64,000 nt of DNA from Terrimonas pollutisoli (GTDB lineage: Bacteria > Bacteroidota > Bacteroidia > Chitinophagales > Chitinophagaceae): contig NZ_JARKNA010000008.1 of assembly GCF_029360765.1 (NCBI RefSeq), forward strand, positions 124,001 to 188,000, written 5' to 3'. Positions 17,216 to 26,979 of this stretch are shown piece after piece. The position numbers and the translations under genes are program-made. The notes under the pieces are model-generated. The model worked only from the letters and a program-made list of their open reading frames with translations. It was not told where the DNA came from and searched no databases. Each line of letters begins with the position of its first letter. Positions within the stretch are counted from its first letter, which is position 1.

Positions 17216-19045
17216 ATGTATAGAACTCATACCTGTGGCGAATTAAGAATAACAGACGTTTCAAAAGAAGTAACCCTGGCCGGCTGGGTGCAAACTGTCC
17301 GGAAATTTGGCGCCATTACTTTCGTGGACCTTCGTGACCGCTATGGCATCACTCAATTATTATTTGGCGAAGAACTAAACAAACAGCTTGATGAAAATCC
17401 ATTGGGCCGGGAGTTTGTATTGCAAGCCACAGGAATGGTAAGCGAAAGAAGCAGCAAGAACAGTAACATATCCACAGGTGAGATTGAAATAAATATTTCC
17501 TCTTTTTCCATTCTCAATAAATCGGCTGTTCCTCCTTTTACTATTGAGGACAAAACCGACGGTGGCGATGACCTCCGCATGAAATATCGTTATCTCGATC
17601 TGAGAAGAAATGCTGTGAAGAAAAACCTGGAACTGCGATATGCAGTAAACCGGGCTGCCCGAAATTATTTGCATTCGAACGGCTTTATGGATATTGAAAC
17701 GCCATTCCTGATCAAATCCACGCCAGAGGGAGCCAGGGATTTTGTGGTGCCTTCCAGGATGAACCCCGGTCAATTTTATGCATTGCCCCAATCGCCGCAA
17801 ACCTTTAAACAATTGCTGATGGTAAGCGGCTATGACCGCTATTACCAGGTGGTAAAATGCTTTCGGGACGAAGATCTTAGGGCCGACCGTCAACCCGAGT
17901 TTACCCAGATCGATTGCGAAATGGCTTTCGTGGAGCAAGAAGACATTTTAAAAATGTTTGAAGGTTTGATCAAATCTATTTTTAAAGAAGTTAAAGGGAT
18001 AGATTATACTGAAACCGTTCAACGGATGACATGGGAAGATGCTATGTGGCAATATGGTAATGACAAACCCGACATCCGGTTTGGCATGGAACTGTTGAAC
18101 CTGAAAAAACCTTCTTCTGTTTATACAACAAAAAAAGACAGCCGTGATTTAATTGATGGCGCAGGCTTCAAAGTATTTGATGAGGTAGAAACCGTGTTGG
18201 CCATTGCTGTTCCCGGTTGCAGCGAATATACCCGGAAGCAAACAGATGAGTTGACCGAATGGGTAAAACGTCCGCAGATCGGCATGAAAGGTCTTGCTTT
18301 TATAAAATGCAATGCAGACGGCAGTTATAAAAGCAGTATCGATAAGTTTTATACTGAAGAAAAATTAAAAGCTATTGCTGACGCAACACAGGCAAAAGCC
18401 GGTGACCTTGTGTTGATATTGGCCGGAGCCGAAGAAAGAACAAGAAAAGCCATCAGCGAGTTGCGGCTTGAAATGGGCAAACGCCTGGGCTTTAGAAAAG
18501 ATGATGAGTTCAAATTGTTGTGGGTGCTGGATTTCCCTCTGTTTGAATACGATGAAGAAGGCAATCGGTGGGTAGCCCGTCACCACCCTTTTACTTCGCC
18601 CAAGCCACAGCAGATAGAGACGATGATCAACAACAACCCGGTTATCGAAAACGCTGCAGAATATCTAACTCATCCTTATGCCAATATCAAAGCCAATGCT
18701 TATGACATGGTATTAAACGGAAATGAGATTGGCGGTGGCTCCATCCGTATTTTCCAAAGAGAGTTACAGGAAAAAATGTTTGCGGCACTGGGAATGGATA
18801 AAGCCGAACAGCAACATAAATTTGGCTTCTTGTTAGGTGCGTTTGAATATGGAGCGCCACCTCATGGCGGAATTGCTTTTGGCTTTGATCGCCTGTGCGC
18901 AATACTCGGAGGCAGCGAAAGCATCCGTGATTTTATCGCTTTCCCTAAAAATAATAGCGGGAGAGATGTAATGCTCGATGCACCGGCTACTATTGATGAT
19001 AAACAATTTGATGAACTGCAGATAAAATTGGATCTGAAATCCTGA
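17216..19045 (+). CDS. aspS: Aspartate-tRNA ligase
   Basis: Starting at the ATG at 17216 (MYRTHTCGELRITD) gives 609 residues; an upstream TTG at 17180 would add 12 residues overlapping a gene remnant. The protein charges tRNA-Asp with aspartate. The N-terminal OB anticodon-binding domain (VTLAGWVQTVRKFGAITFVDLRD) is followed by the class II catalytic core: motif 2 FRDEDLRADRQPEFTQIDCE, the bacterial GAD insertion domain (about 290-420), and motif 3 GAPPHGGIAFGFDRL. Length fits the bacterial type. Its stop TGA overlaps the next ATG (TGATG), coupling it to the small membrane protein. Confidence 0.97.
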   Translation: MYRTHTCGELRITDVSKEVTLAGWVQTVRKFGAITFVDLRDRYGITQLLFGEELNKQLDENPLGREFVLQATGMVSERSSKNSNISTGEIEINISSFSILNKSAVPPFTIEDKTDGGDDLRMKYRYLDLRRNAVKKNLELRYAVNRAARNYLHSNGFMDIETPFLIKSTPEGARDFVVPSRMNPGQFYALPQSPQTFKQLLMVSGYDRYYQVVKCFRDEDLRADRQPEFTQIDCEMAFVEQEDILKMFEGLIKSIFKEVKGIDYTETVQRMTWEDAMWQYGNDKPDIRFGMELLNLKKPSSVYTTKKDSRDLIDGAGFKVFDEVETVLAIAVPGCSEYTRKQTDELTEWVKRPQIGMKGLAFIKCNADGSYKSSIDKFYTEEKLKAIADATQAKAGDLVLILAGAEERTRKAISELRLEMGKRLGFRKDDEFKLLWVLDFPLFEYDEEGNRWVARHHPFTSPKPQQIETMINNNPVIENAAEYLTHPYANIKANAYDMVLNGNEIGGGSIRIFQRELQEKMFAALGMDKAEQQHKFGFLLGAFEYGAPPHGGIAFGFDRLCAILGGSESIRDFIAFPKNNSGRDVMLDAPATIDDKQFDELQIKLDLKS

Positions 19046-19530
19046 TGCCCCTCCGCTGGAAACTGTTTAGACTGCTCTGTATCCTGCAGATGATGGCTGC
19101 CGGGTTTAAGGCCATGGAGGCATTGCTAACTTTCTTTCAGCATATTTCGTTTGGAAGCATCGTGGGGGTATTGCTTTTTAGTTCAATATTTATGTTGACA
19201 ATATTGGCAATAAACCTGGTTAACAATAATTATCCTGATAACCCGGTCGAGGGCAGGCAGAAAAAAGTGTTCAACAGGCTTTTTCTGTTGAATTTTGTTT
19301 TTCTAACCTTTTTGTTTGGGTTTATCATTATCGAAGTCAGGGAGATCAAACAACTTGCTATGGTATCGGGCAAGAACTTTTTTGATTTCTCGTTCAGCAT
19401 ATTTGTCTTGCTGCTACTTTACACTTCCATGCTTATCCTGCAACTGGTGATTCTTTTTGGTTTATATAAGCTGCGCCTTGAGTTGTATGAAAATTTTATG
19501 AACCGGAAATTTGAATTTGAAAGAAATTAA
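19045..19530 (+). CDS. Small membrane protein of unknown function
   Basis: The 161-residue protein has four hydrophobic segments (about 8-24, 31-51, 70-92, 113-137) and a charged C-terminal tail. Its ATG overlaps the aspS stop by one base, so it is probably translated from the aspS message. Its own end overlaps by 4 bp the end of the convergent protease gene. No family recognised. Confidence 0.7.
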   Translation: MPLRWKLFRLLCILQMMAAGFKAMEALLTFFQHISFGSIVGVLLFSSIFMLTILAINLVNNNYPDNPVEGRQKKVFNRLFLLNFVFLTFLFGFIIIEVREIKQLAMVSGKNFFDFSFSIFVLLLLYTSMLILQLVILFGLYKLRLELYENFMNRKFEFERN

Positions 19531-20924
19531 TTCAAAATAGTTTTGTTACGATTGGCTTTCCATTTCCATCGGGAATAAATCAGCAATCCTCCAATAATAA
19601 ACCCGAGAGCAACAAGACGAAAAATGGATCTTCGTTGTATGGTATCCCGGTCCTCTCCCGTACTCATCTTTTTGGAAGACATTTCAATGTAATAGCTGAG
19701 TTGCGGATACTCTTCGTTAATCTTTTTTACACCGGAAAAGCGCTTCAATGCTTTTGTGTAATAACCTGAATAAAAAAAGCTCAACGCCCTATTGAATGCA
19801 AGTGCTGCCTGGCTCATTTTGGTATCAACCTTTGCCGAATCAAGAAAGCTCCTGATAATTGAGACCGGGATGGCGAAATTAAACCCTGAGGCCAGACTTC
19901 CTGTTTTCTGCTCAAGGCTGCCGAAAGTAGCAAGGCCTATCACTTCTCCCCTATTATTGCAAACAGGACTGCCGCTGCTGCCGTGAGTGATAACGGCATC
20001 CATTTGAATAACGGGCCACCCACCCACCGATCTTTTCACGGCACTTACAATACCCGAAGTCAGGGTAGGTTCAATATTCGTTTCTTTTGCCAGGAACGTA
20101 TTCGACGTCACTGGCTCAGGATATCCGTATACTAATACCTGTTCGCCAATTCTGGTGCTTGTTTCTCTACTGAGAGGCAAGGTTGGAAGTTGGAATACGC
20201 TGTCAATCTTTAACAAGGCTACATCTTTTCCCGGCATAGGCGTCCCTTTGATAATAACCCGGGCAGGTAATCGCTTCGTCTTTAATTTATCATCGCTGTC
20301 ATCCGTTCTAAACTGCACATAGATTTCCCGCTGCAGGTCAAACAGGATCATGGAAGATACCTGGGAATAAATGGCGCTATAGGCATTATTTAACAGGTTT
20401 CTTTGTTCGTCATTTAATACCATTGCCCAGGATTCCTGCAATGCTTTAATATTAGCTTCCGTCACTTCCTGAAAGGTCGACAAAGTAAACTTGCGCCTGA
20501 TAAAGGAACTGTCTCTGTCGATGATATGGGCATTTGTAATGAGATAGCCATCCCCGGTTATAAAAAAACCTGTTCCGGAGGATAAGATGCGGTGCCGCTG
20601 GCGAAAATATTGTGGCGTAGCGGAAAAGAACCGAAACGGGCTATTGTATAAAGCTTTTACAACAATATCCAACTTTTCTTCTGCTGAAAACATGGTGCCG
20701 GTCGTGTCAAGTCGTTGCACAGAATCCACAAGCTGGTTAAACCTGCGTTGATTCATTTCTACTTTATTGACATATACGTTTGCCGAAAAAACCGTCTGCA
20801 CCATTGCCACGGCCGGAGAATTTGCCGCATAACTTTGCTCCGTCGAAATAACCTGGGCATGACCGGCATTATGACTTAAAAGTCCGATAAACAAAAAAAA
20901 GGCTATATAATTTCTTCTTACCAT
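19527..20924 (-). CDS. Deg-like (S1C) serine protease with C-terminal membrane anchor
   Basis: I place the start at the ATG at 20924 (MVRRNYIAFFLFIG), which begins a clean signal peptide ending near AGHAQ; upstream ATGs at 20975 and 20939 add residues before it. The trypsin-like fold shows GTGFFITGDGYLITNAHIID (catalytic His), KDVALLKID (Asp) and THGSSGSPVCNNRGEVIGL (Ser). There is no PDZ domain. About 130 helical residues, perhaps TPR-like, follow, and near the C-terminus IFRLVALGFIIGGLLIYSRW is a membrane helix. A periplasmic quality-control protease anchored to a membrane is the natural reading. Divergent from the ATP-grasp gene. Confidence 0.85.
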   Translation of the reverse strand: MVRRNYIAFFLFIGLLSHNAGHAQVISTEQSYAANSPAVAMVQTVFSANVYVNKVEMNQRRFNQLVDSVQRLDTTGTMFSAEEKLDIVVKALYNSPFRFFSATPQYFRQRHRILSSGTGFFITGDGYLITNAHIIDRDSSFIRRKFTLSTFQEVTEANIKALQESWAMVLNDEQRNLLNNAYSAIYSQVSSMILFDLQREIYVQFRTDDSDDKLKTKRLPARVIIKGTPMPGKDVALLKIDSVFQLPTLPLSRETSTRIGEQVLVYGYPEPVTSNTFLAKETNIEPTLTSGIVSAVKRSVGGWPVIQMDAVITHGSSGSPVCNNRGEVIGLATFGSLEQKTGSLASGFNFAIPVSIIRSFLDSAKVDTKMSQAALAFNRALSFFYSGYYTKALKRFSGVKKINEEYPQLSYYIEMSSKKMSTGEDRDTIQRRSIFRLVALGFIIGGLLIYSRWKWKANRNKTILN

Positions 20925-21161
20925 TAGCTTTCCAAACATTCGTTCAAAGTAATAAAACAATCCGATTGCCGGCAATAAACAAAAAAATTATCCAGCTAAA
21001 ACGATCTAATGCTCCCGATATTCTTCATGTGTACTTTGTTTTTTAAACTCAATGCTTTAAAGAGTGTAAATATTTGAGGAATTCGCTATATTCGACAAAA
21101 CGGTTGCTAAACAGATGTCATTCCTGTGAAGCAACCTTTTTATTTTACAAAAATAACTGCT

Positions 21162-22610
21162 ATGACTGGTCATCAACTTTTTGAACAATACAAAACTTAT
21201 CCGGGCACCTGGGATGAAATGTGCCACGAAAGTAATATCCGATCGCAATATGGACAGGTCTATAAAGATTTTGCCAATTTTCCGCTGGATGTGTTACTCC
21301 AAAAAGATAAACTGGCTGGTGAACTTTTCATGAACCAGGGCATCACGTTCACCGTGTATAGTGATGATGCAGGTATAGAAAAAATTTTCCCTTTTGACAT
21401 TATACCCCGTATTCTAACCGGCTCCGAATGGAATCATATCGAGCAGGGAATAAAGCAACGGCTGAGAGCCTTGAATCTTTTTTTAAAAGACATCTATTCT
21501 GAACAGCAAATATTAAAAGATAAGGTCATACCTGCCGATCTTATTGCATCCTGCCCTCATTACACAAGAGAAGTTTTTGGTATTCGTGTGCCACATGATC
21601 TCTATGTTCATATTTCAGGCATTGATTTGATACGCAGCCAGGATGGTACGTTTTATATTTTAGAAGACAATTTGCGGACTCCCTCCGGTGTTTCTTATAT
21701 GTTGGAAAACCGGGAAGTAACCAAGAAGATTTTTCCGGGAATGTTGTCGAATAGCCGGGCCAGAATGATCAACAATTATCCAATACTGCTCCATAATATC
21801 CTGGTGAGTCTTGCGCCACAACAAATCTCCAACCCCACCGTAGCATTACTGACTCCTGGCGTATACAACTCTGCTTATTTCGAGCACACGTTCCTGGCCA
21901 GGCAAATGGGTGTACAACTGGTAGAAGGTCGTGACCTGCTTGTAGACAATCATAAGGTATATATGAAGACGACCTCAGGTTTACAACAGGTGCATGTGAT
22001 CTATCGCAGGATTGACGATGATTTTTTGGATCCGCTGGTATTTCGACCGGATAGTGCTTTGGGCGTTCCGGGGTTGATGAGCGCCTATCGCAAGGGAAAT
22101 GTGGCTATTGTTAATGCTGTAGGCAATGGAGTAGCCGATGACAAAGCAGTGTATGCTTACGTTCCTGCCATGATCAAATACTATTTAAATGAAGAAATCA
22201 TTTTACCCAATGTCCCTACTTATGGATTAGAAGATGAAGAGATAAGGAAATATGTTTTTGATAATATTGAGAAAATGGTGATCAAACGAACCAATCAGTC
22301 CGGTGGATATGGCATGGTGATGGGAAATTCCGCAAGCGAGAAGGAATTGATTGGCGCAAAAAAAGCCATATTGGAAACCCCACGGGAATTCATTGCGCAG
22401 CCGATCATCAAGCTATCGACAGTACCATGTTTTATTGACGGTAAATTACAGCCTCGTCATGTTGACCTGCGCCCCTATGCGCTGTGCGGACCGGAAGGAA
22501 TAAAAGTGGTTCCCGGCGGCCTGACAAGAGTGGCGTTGCGTGAAGGATCCCTGGTTGTAAATTCTTCCCAGGGAGGTGGCAGTAAGGATACATGGGTAGT
22601 AGATCTGTAA
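21162..22610 (+). CDS. Circularly permuted ATP-grasp protein (type 2)
   Basis: The chosen ATG at 21162 (MTGHQLFEQYKTYPGTWDEM) gives 482 residues. The sequence matches the circularly permuted ATP-grasp family (DUF404/DUF407): SGIDLIRSQDGTFYILEDN, RTPSGVSYMLENR, NAVGNGVADDKAVYAYVPAM and KRTNQSGGYGMVMG. Such enzymes activate carboxylates with ATP to form amide or peptide bonds. It is the first gene of a three-gene operon with an alpha-E protein and a transglutaminase-like protein, a constellation seen in many bacteria and proposed to make or modify a peptide. Confidence 0.92.
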   Translation: MTGHQLFEQYKTYPGTWDEMCHESNIRSQYGQVYKDFANFPLDVLLQKDKLAGELFMNQGITFTVYSDDAGIEKIFPFDIIPRILTGSEWNHIEQGIKQRLRALNLFLKDIYSEQQILKDKVIPADLIASCPHYTREVFGIRVPHDLYVHISGIDLIRSQDGTFYILEDNLRTPSGVSYMLENREVTKKIFPGMLSNSRARMINNYPILLHNILVSLAPQQISNPTVALLTPGVYNSAYFEHTFLARQMGVQLVEGRDLLVDNHKVYMKTTSGLQQVHVIYRRIDDDFLDPLVFRPDSALGVPGLMSAYRKGNVAIVNAVGNGVADDKAVYAYVPAMIKYYLNEEIILPNVPTYGLEDEEIRKYVFDNIEKMVIKRTNQSGGYGMVMGNSASEKELIGAKKAILETPREFIAQPIIKLSTVPCFIDGKLQPRHVDLRPYALCGPEGIKVVPGGLTRVALREGSLVVNSSQGGGSKDTWVVDL

Positions 22611-22660
22611 CAATCGCTAATGAACTTTTAACCCTTAAACTTTTAAATTTAGACCCCTTC

Positions 22661-23599
22661 ATGCTTAGTAGAATTGCAGATTCATTGTTTTGGCTAAACC
22701 GATACATGGAAAGAAACGATTGCCTGATAAGAGTAATTCGCACTAATTATATTTTGTCCTTTGATACCGATCAACAGAACGATTTTTCCTTGAAAGATGC
22801 CATCATCTTATTTTCCTATAATCATGAAGTGGCTTCGCAGCATGGTGAAAACTCCGATGCTGCCTTAAAATACCTGGTGACGGATACAAGAAACCTTAAT
22901 TCAAGTAAGGTATTATTGACCAAAGCCAGGGAAAATGCCCGCGGCGTACAGGATTATATCACCAAAGAGGTTTGGGAACTGGTCAATCAATCCTATCATA
23001 TTGTAAATAAGCCGGGGATAGAACAACGTGTTACCGGTTCCCAGTCCCTGGAAGTGATAGATATGCTGGATCAGAATAGTGTTTTATTCTATGGTGTCAT
23101 TGATAGCACGATGCCGAGAGGCCAGGGCTGGCAATTTTTAAACCTGGGTAAATTTATCGAACGATGTCTCCTTACCATCGATAACATCCTGGCTCATTCC
23201 CAGAAAATCGAACACCGGCTTGATATCCCAAATGATATTCTCTTCTGGCGAAATCTTTTACTTTCTCTCTCCGGTTATGAGTTATATCTGAAAACCTATC
23301 CCCGGGGCCAATACAATCAGAACGTAATTGAACATGTCATTTTCAATAAGAACTTTCCCCGGTCAATCATCTATTCCATGCAACGGGTCAAACGTTACTT
23401 CAAAGAAATAGCGGAGCACACTCATGTTGATGGCAGTATTTCTTTAGAAAAACAAATTGGCCGGATCTGCAGCAAAGTGGAATTTGCCGACATGAATACT
23501 ATAAAACAGGAAGGATTACCTCATTTCTTATATTCGCTGCGCAATGATCTTACCGATTTTTCAAAACAGCTTACGCAGATCTATTTTTCATACGCCTAA
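22661..23599 (+). CDS. Alpha-E domain protein (DUF403)
   Basis: The ATG at 22661 (MLSRIADSLFWLNRYMERND) is the family's usual start; 312 residues. The mostly helical protein carries the conserved N-terminal SLFWLNRYMER and the mid-region PRGQGWQFLNLGKFIERC. It is 50 bp after the ATP-grasp gene and 11 bp before the transglutaminase. Its biochemical role is unknown; it is nearly always encoded next to the permuted ATP-grasp, sometimes fused to it, and may be a partner in the same reaction. Confidence 0.92.
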   Translation: MLSRIADSLFWLNRYMERNDCLIRVIRTNYILSFDTDQQNDFSLKDAIILFSYNHEVASQHGENSDAALKYLVTDTRNLNSSKVLLTKARENARGVQDYITKEVWELVNQSYHIVNKPGIEQRVTGSQSLEVIDMLDQNSVLFYGVIDSTMPRGQGWQFLNLGKFIERCLLTIDNILAHSQKIEHRLDIPNDILFWRNLLLSLSGYELYLKTYPRGQYNQNVIEHVIFNKNFPRSIIYSMQRVKRYFKEIAEHTHVDGSISLEKQIGRICSKVEFADMNTIKQEGLPHFLYSLRNDLTDFSKQLTQIYFSYA

Positions 23600-23610
23600 C
23601 CAGGAACGAA

Positions 23611-24558
23611 ATGCCCGTTTTTAATATACATCACATTACCAAATACGAATATGACCGCCCGGTAAAAGAGAGTGTAAACGAAATAAGAATTTATCCATTC
23701 TCCGATTCAGGACAGGAAACCCTGCATCATGAATTGCACATCTCTGGTCATCCCGAAATTTATCTGATGCAAGACTATTGGGGCAATCGAATTGGCATGT
23801 TCAACCTGATGCCATCGCACAAAGAACTTGTTATTGAAAGCAAGCTGATTGTAAGAACACTTGGTCAGCCAGATATTTTTCTTAATAACCAGGCCGGTTT
23901 AACTATTCTGAAAAAAGAAATTGCCGATAATCTCTCCTTACTTGAACTATCAAAAATCAGTGAAATAGAATTGAAGGAAAAGATACATGAGGCTGTGAGT
24001 GAATTTTACCTGGAAGACATGCCGGTTGCTACGATCATCGAAAAATGCGGCAATTTTATTTTCAATCAATTTAAATATATTAAAGGCATTACCAATATTG
24101 AAACAACCGTAGCTGAGATATTGGATCACCGCTCAGGTGTTTGCCAGGATTTTGCCCATGTGATGCTGGAGATGTTACGAAGCCTGGGGATACCCAGCCG
24201 CTACGTTAGTGGTTATATCTGTTCAAACAAAAATGGGATGCGTGGTGAAGGCGCCACCCATGCCTGGATTGAGGCCTGGGTTCCTGGGAGTGGTTGGATC
24301 GGTAATGATCCTACTAACAATGTTTGGGTCACCAATCATCATGTAAAGTTGGCGGTAGGACGCAACTTTAATGATTGTTCTCCGATTAAAGGAACTTTCA
24401 AAGGGCCGGCCAGGCAATCTCTTTCCGTGTACGTCTCCGTGGGGTATGAGGATGGCCACCATTTTGAAGAAATAAATAAAGTAAAACTGGAATCTATGCC
24501 GGCCGATGATGAGCTACCGGAATATATAGAAAGTTTCGCCGGGCAACAGCAGCAGTAA
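23611..24558 (+). CDS. Transglutaminase-like cysteine peptidase family protein
   Basis: The 315-residue protein has the bacterial transglutaminase-like N-terminal beta domain (about 1-120) and a catalytic core with the Cys in HRSGVCQDFAHVMLEMLRSL near residue 180, the His in GEGATHAWIEAWVPGSGW near 218 and the Asp in IGNDPTNN. This Cys-His-Asp triad would act as a peptidase or amide-transferring enzyme. It closes the ATP-grasp/alpha-E operon. No signal peptide is seen, so all three proteins probably act in the cytosol. Confidence 0.92.
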   Translation: MPVFNIHHITKYEYDRPVKESVNEIRIYPFSDSGQETLHHELHISGHPEIYLMQDYWGNRIGMFNLMPSHKELVIESKLIVRTLGQPDIFLNNQAGLTILKKEIADNLSLLELSKISEIELKEKIHEAVSEFYLEDMPVATIIEKCGNFIFNQFKYIKGITNIETTVAEILDHRSGVCQDFAHVMLEMLRSLGIPSRYVSGYICSNKNGMRGEGATHAWIEAWVPGSGWIGNDPTNNVWVTNHHVKLAVGRNFNDCSPIKGTFKGPARQSLSVYVSVGYEDGHHFEEINKVKLESMPADDELPEYIESFAGQQQQ

Positions 24559-24656
24559 ATAATATATAGTAAGTTATTCTAAACCGGCATGTGACAGCTA
24601 ATCGGTAATTTGCAGGTCTTTGATTAATCATTGATCATCGTTTACCTGTTTTAGTT

Positions 24657-25925
24657 ATGATCCCTCTTGCTGAACGCATTCGTCCCCACACATTAGATGA
24701 GCTGGCCGGTCAAAAGCACCTGACAGGAAAGGGGAGTATATTAAGAACTGCAATAGAGAATGGCCGGATTCCCTCAATGATACTATGGGGACCTCCGGGC
24801 ACAGGAAAAACAACCATCGCAAATATTATTGCCAATACGTTGAACGCTCCGTTTTTTACATTGAGTGCTATCAGTGCCGGTGTAAAAGATGTAAGAGAAG
24901 TCATAGAGCAAGCGAAGACAAAGCCCGGCTCTATCCTGTTCATTGACGAAATTCATCGTTTCAACAAGGGGCAGCAGGATGCTCTATTGGGCGCTGTTGA
25001 AAAAGGAACGATAACGCTGATCGGTGCGACGACAGAGAACCCTTCATTCGAAGTCAACAGTGCATTGCTCAGCCGATGCCAGGTATATGTATTAAAAGCG
25101 CTGGATGAAAAAGATCTTATGCTGCTATTACAGACAGCAATAGAAAAAGATGAGTTGCTGAAAAAGAAAACAATTGAATTAAAGGAGACCTCAGCCTTGA
25201 TCAATATTTCCGGAGGAGATGCAAGAAAATTATTAAACCTACTCGAGCTTGTTACTGAAGCCTCCCCAAACCCCTCCGAGGGAGGGGCTTTAGAAATTAC
25301 TGACAAATTGGTAATGGATATAGCTCAGAAAAAAATCGCCCTGTATGATAAGAGCGGCGAGCAACATTATGATATTATTTCAGCTTTTATAAAATCCATC
25401 CGTGGTAGCGATCCGAACGCAGCCGTGTATTGGCTGGCCCGGATGATAGAGGGCGGAGAGGATGTAAAATTTATTGCAAGAAGATTACTCATTCTAGCCA
25501 GCGAAGATATAGGGAACGCTAATCCCACTGCATTGGTGATGGCCAACGCAACATTTGAAGCAGTTAATAAAATAGGATATCCTGAGTCAAGCCTGATCTT
25601 ATCACAGTGTGCTATTTATCTTGCTTCAAGTGCCAAAAGTAATTCTGCTACCGTTGCCATCGGGGCCGCTATGAACGCCGTTAACGCAAAAGGAGATTTA
25701 TCGGTGCCTTTGCATATACGAAATGCCCCAACCAAATTGATGAAGAATTTAGGGTACGGCAAGGATTATGAATATTCTCACAGCTATGAAAATAACTTTT
25801 CACCACAGGAATATTTACCAAAAGAATTATCCGGTACAAAATTTTATGAGCCAGGGAAAAATGCACGGGAAGAGGAACTGAGAAAATTTCTAAAAAACCT
25901 GTGGAAGGACAAATACAATTACTGA
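24657..25925 (+). CDS. rarA: Replication-associated recombination protein A (AAA+ ATPase)
   Basis: This 422-residue AAA+ protein has Walker A WGPPGTGKTT near residue 45, Walker B LFIDEIHRFNKGQQDALL near 97 and sensor-1 LIGATTENPSFEVN. It belongs to the RarA/MgsA/WRNIP1 family, which acts at stalled replication forks with SSB and clamp-loader-like chemistry. The C-terminal DUF2008-type tetramerisation region (DPNAAVYWLARMIEGGEDVK) is intact. Between the lid helices, residues about 201-213 (EASPNPSEGGALE) come from an in-frame palindromic element that related proteins lack in my recollection. The stop overlaps the next start (TGATG). Confidence 0.95.
   Translation: MIPLAERIRPHTLDELAGQKHLTGKGSILRTAIENGRIPSMILWGPPGTGKTTIANIIANTLNAPFFTLSAISAGVKDVREVIEQAKTKPGSILFIDEIHRFNKGQQDALLGAVEKGTITLIGATTENPSFEVNSALLSRCQVYVLKALDEKDLMLLLQTAIEKDELLKKKTIELKETSALINISGGDARKLLNLLELVTEASPNPSEGGALEITDKLVMDIAQKKIALYDKSGEQHYDIISAFIKSIRGSDPNAAVYWLARMIEGGEDVKFIARRLLILASEDIGNANPTALVMANATFEAVNKIGYPESSLILSQCAIYLASSAKSNSATVAIGAAMNAVNAKGDLSVPLHIRNAPTKLMKNLGYGKDYEYSHSYENNFSPQEYLPKELSGTKFYEPGKNAREEELRKFLKNLWKDKYNY
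25259..25291 (+). repeat. GC-rich palindromic element inserted in frame in rarA
   Basis: GCCTCCCCAAACCCCTCCGA continues into GGGAGGGGCTT. The core stem CCCCTCC/GGAGGGG occupies 25271-25277 and 25281-25287. Nearly the same sequence lies in uvrA at 32171-32202. It is translated as ASPNPSEGGAL without breaking the frame. Confidence 0.75.
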
Positions 25926-26323
25926 TGGACATTCAATCAAGAAAAGATATTGAACTACTAATGACTGCCTTCTACGAAAAAGTAAAAAATGATGATGCCA
26001 TCGGTTTTATTTTCAATGATATTGCCCGCGTAAACTGGGACCATCATATACCCATTATTTGCGATTTCTGGGAAACTCTTTTATTAGATGCAGCTTCTTA
26101 CAAAAAAAACGCCATGGAAGTTCATTATATTCTCAACAGGAAAGTACCATTCCAGGAAATACACTTTGAACAGTGGTTAAAATTTTTTTTCGAAACAGTC
26201 GATCAACTTTTTTCGGGCAAAATAGCCAACATGGCAAAAACAAAAGCAAAGTCTATCGCTGCTTTGATGCAGTTTAAAATGAAACAAGAAACCGAAGGTT
26301 TGAATAGTTTTAAGAATTCCTGA
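25925..26323 (+). CDS. Group III truncated haemoglobin
   Basis: The ATG at 25925 overlaps the rarA stop, giving 132 residues. Group III features are seen: FYEKVKNDDAIGFIFND near the N-terminus, the DHHIPIICDFWETLLL helix, and the proximal-histidine region in the EIHFEQWLKFF helix. It would bind haem and O2 or NO in the cytosol; the physiological role of group III members is poorly defined. Translational coupling to rarA is the only context. A bidirectional hairpin follows at once. Confidence 0.85.
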   Translation: MDIQSRKDIELLMTAFYEKVKNDDAIGFIFNDIARVNWDHHIPIICDFWETLLLDAASYKKNAMEVHYILNRKVPFQEIHFEQWLKFFFETVDQLFSGKIANMAKTKAKSIAALMQFKMKQETEGLNSFKNS

Positions 26324-26356
26324 CGGGGAGGTATATTATCAATCAATACCTCCCGT
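26323..26356. terminator. Bidirectional hairpin between the haemoglobin and CHRD genes
   Basis: ACGGGGAGGTAT and ATACCTCCCGT pair over 11 bp with one bulged G, located exactly between two convergent genes. It starts at the last base of the haemoglobin stop. Confidence 0.65.
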
Positions 26357-26359
26357 TCC

Positions 26360-26818
26360 TTACAGTTTAGTTAACTGTCCTCTTATCTCTCCGCCTCCAT
26401 TATCTGCAGTGTGGATGTTTACATACCATAAATTATTCATCAAGTCCGCCTCCATGGATGCGTCCAATGCTCCCGATGACCATGTAAAAGGAGAGGGTCC
26501 CATTGTACCATAGTTCAACCCATCTACCGGCAAACCGCTGACACCCACCGCAGCTTTATGCACATGCCATACGGTGATGGCACTTGACAGGCCGGAATAG
26601 GTCACGGTAATCGTCAGTATTTTAGAGGTCTTATCATAGGAGCCTGTCACATTTCCTGTAGCAGTCGTTGTAACGGCAGGAACTTCGTTTGCTCCACTCA
26701 TTGCTCCTGAAAACTGAACAATGTTATTAGTGTTATCGTCATCATCATCCTTATCGCAGGAAGATATTGCGGCCAGGCACAATATTATGCCTAGCCCAAC
26801 CAGGGTTCTACGTAGCAT
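26360..26818 (-). CDS. CHRD-domain lipoprotein
   Basis: The 152-residue protein has a lipoprotein signal peptide with lipobox AISSC, followed by DKDDDDDN; acidic residues right after the Cys resemble the Bacteroidota surface-export signal for lipoproteins. The rest is one CHRD (chordin) domain: FSGAMSGANEVPAVTTTATG, ITVWHVHKAA, and the ending VNIHTADNGGGEIRGQL. CHRD domains are beta-rich and of unknown function in bacteria; some carry buried metal or cross-links. Probably on the outer membrane. Confidence 0.9.
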   Translation of the reverse strand: MLRRTLVGLGIILCLAAISSCDKDDDDDNTNNIVQFSGAMSGANEVPAVTTTATGNVTGSYDKTSKILTITVTYSGLSSAITVWHVHKAAVGVSGLPVDGLNYGTMGPSPFTWSSGALDASMEADLMNNLWYVNIHTADNGGGEIRGQLTKL

Positions 26819-26979
26819 AAATTGTAGTTTAATAGTTTACGATTAGTCTTTCCATTGTCGTATCGCTGAAAAAAGAAGTAAAGTTGCCCAAAGTATAAAA
26901 CCTAATTTCGCCGCACCTGAAAATGGAATTAGTACAATTCAACAACCTAACTTTAGCGCCTTTAATAAGCTGAATTTCT

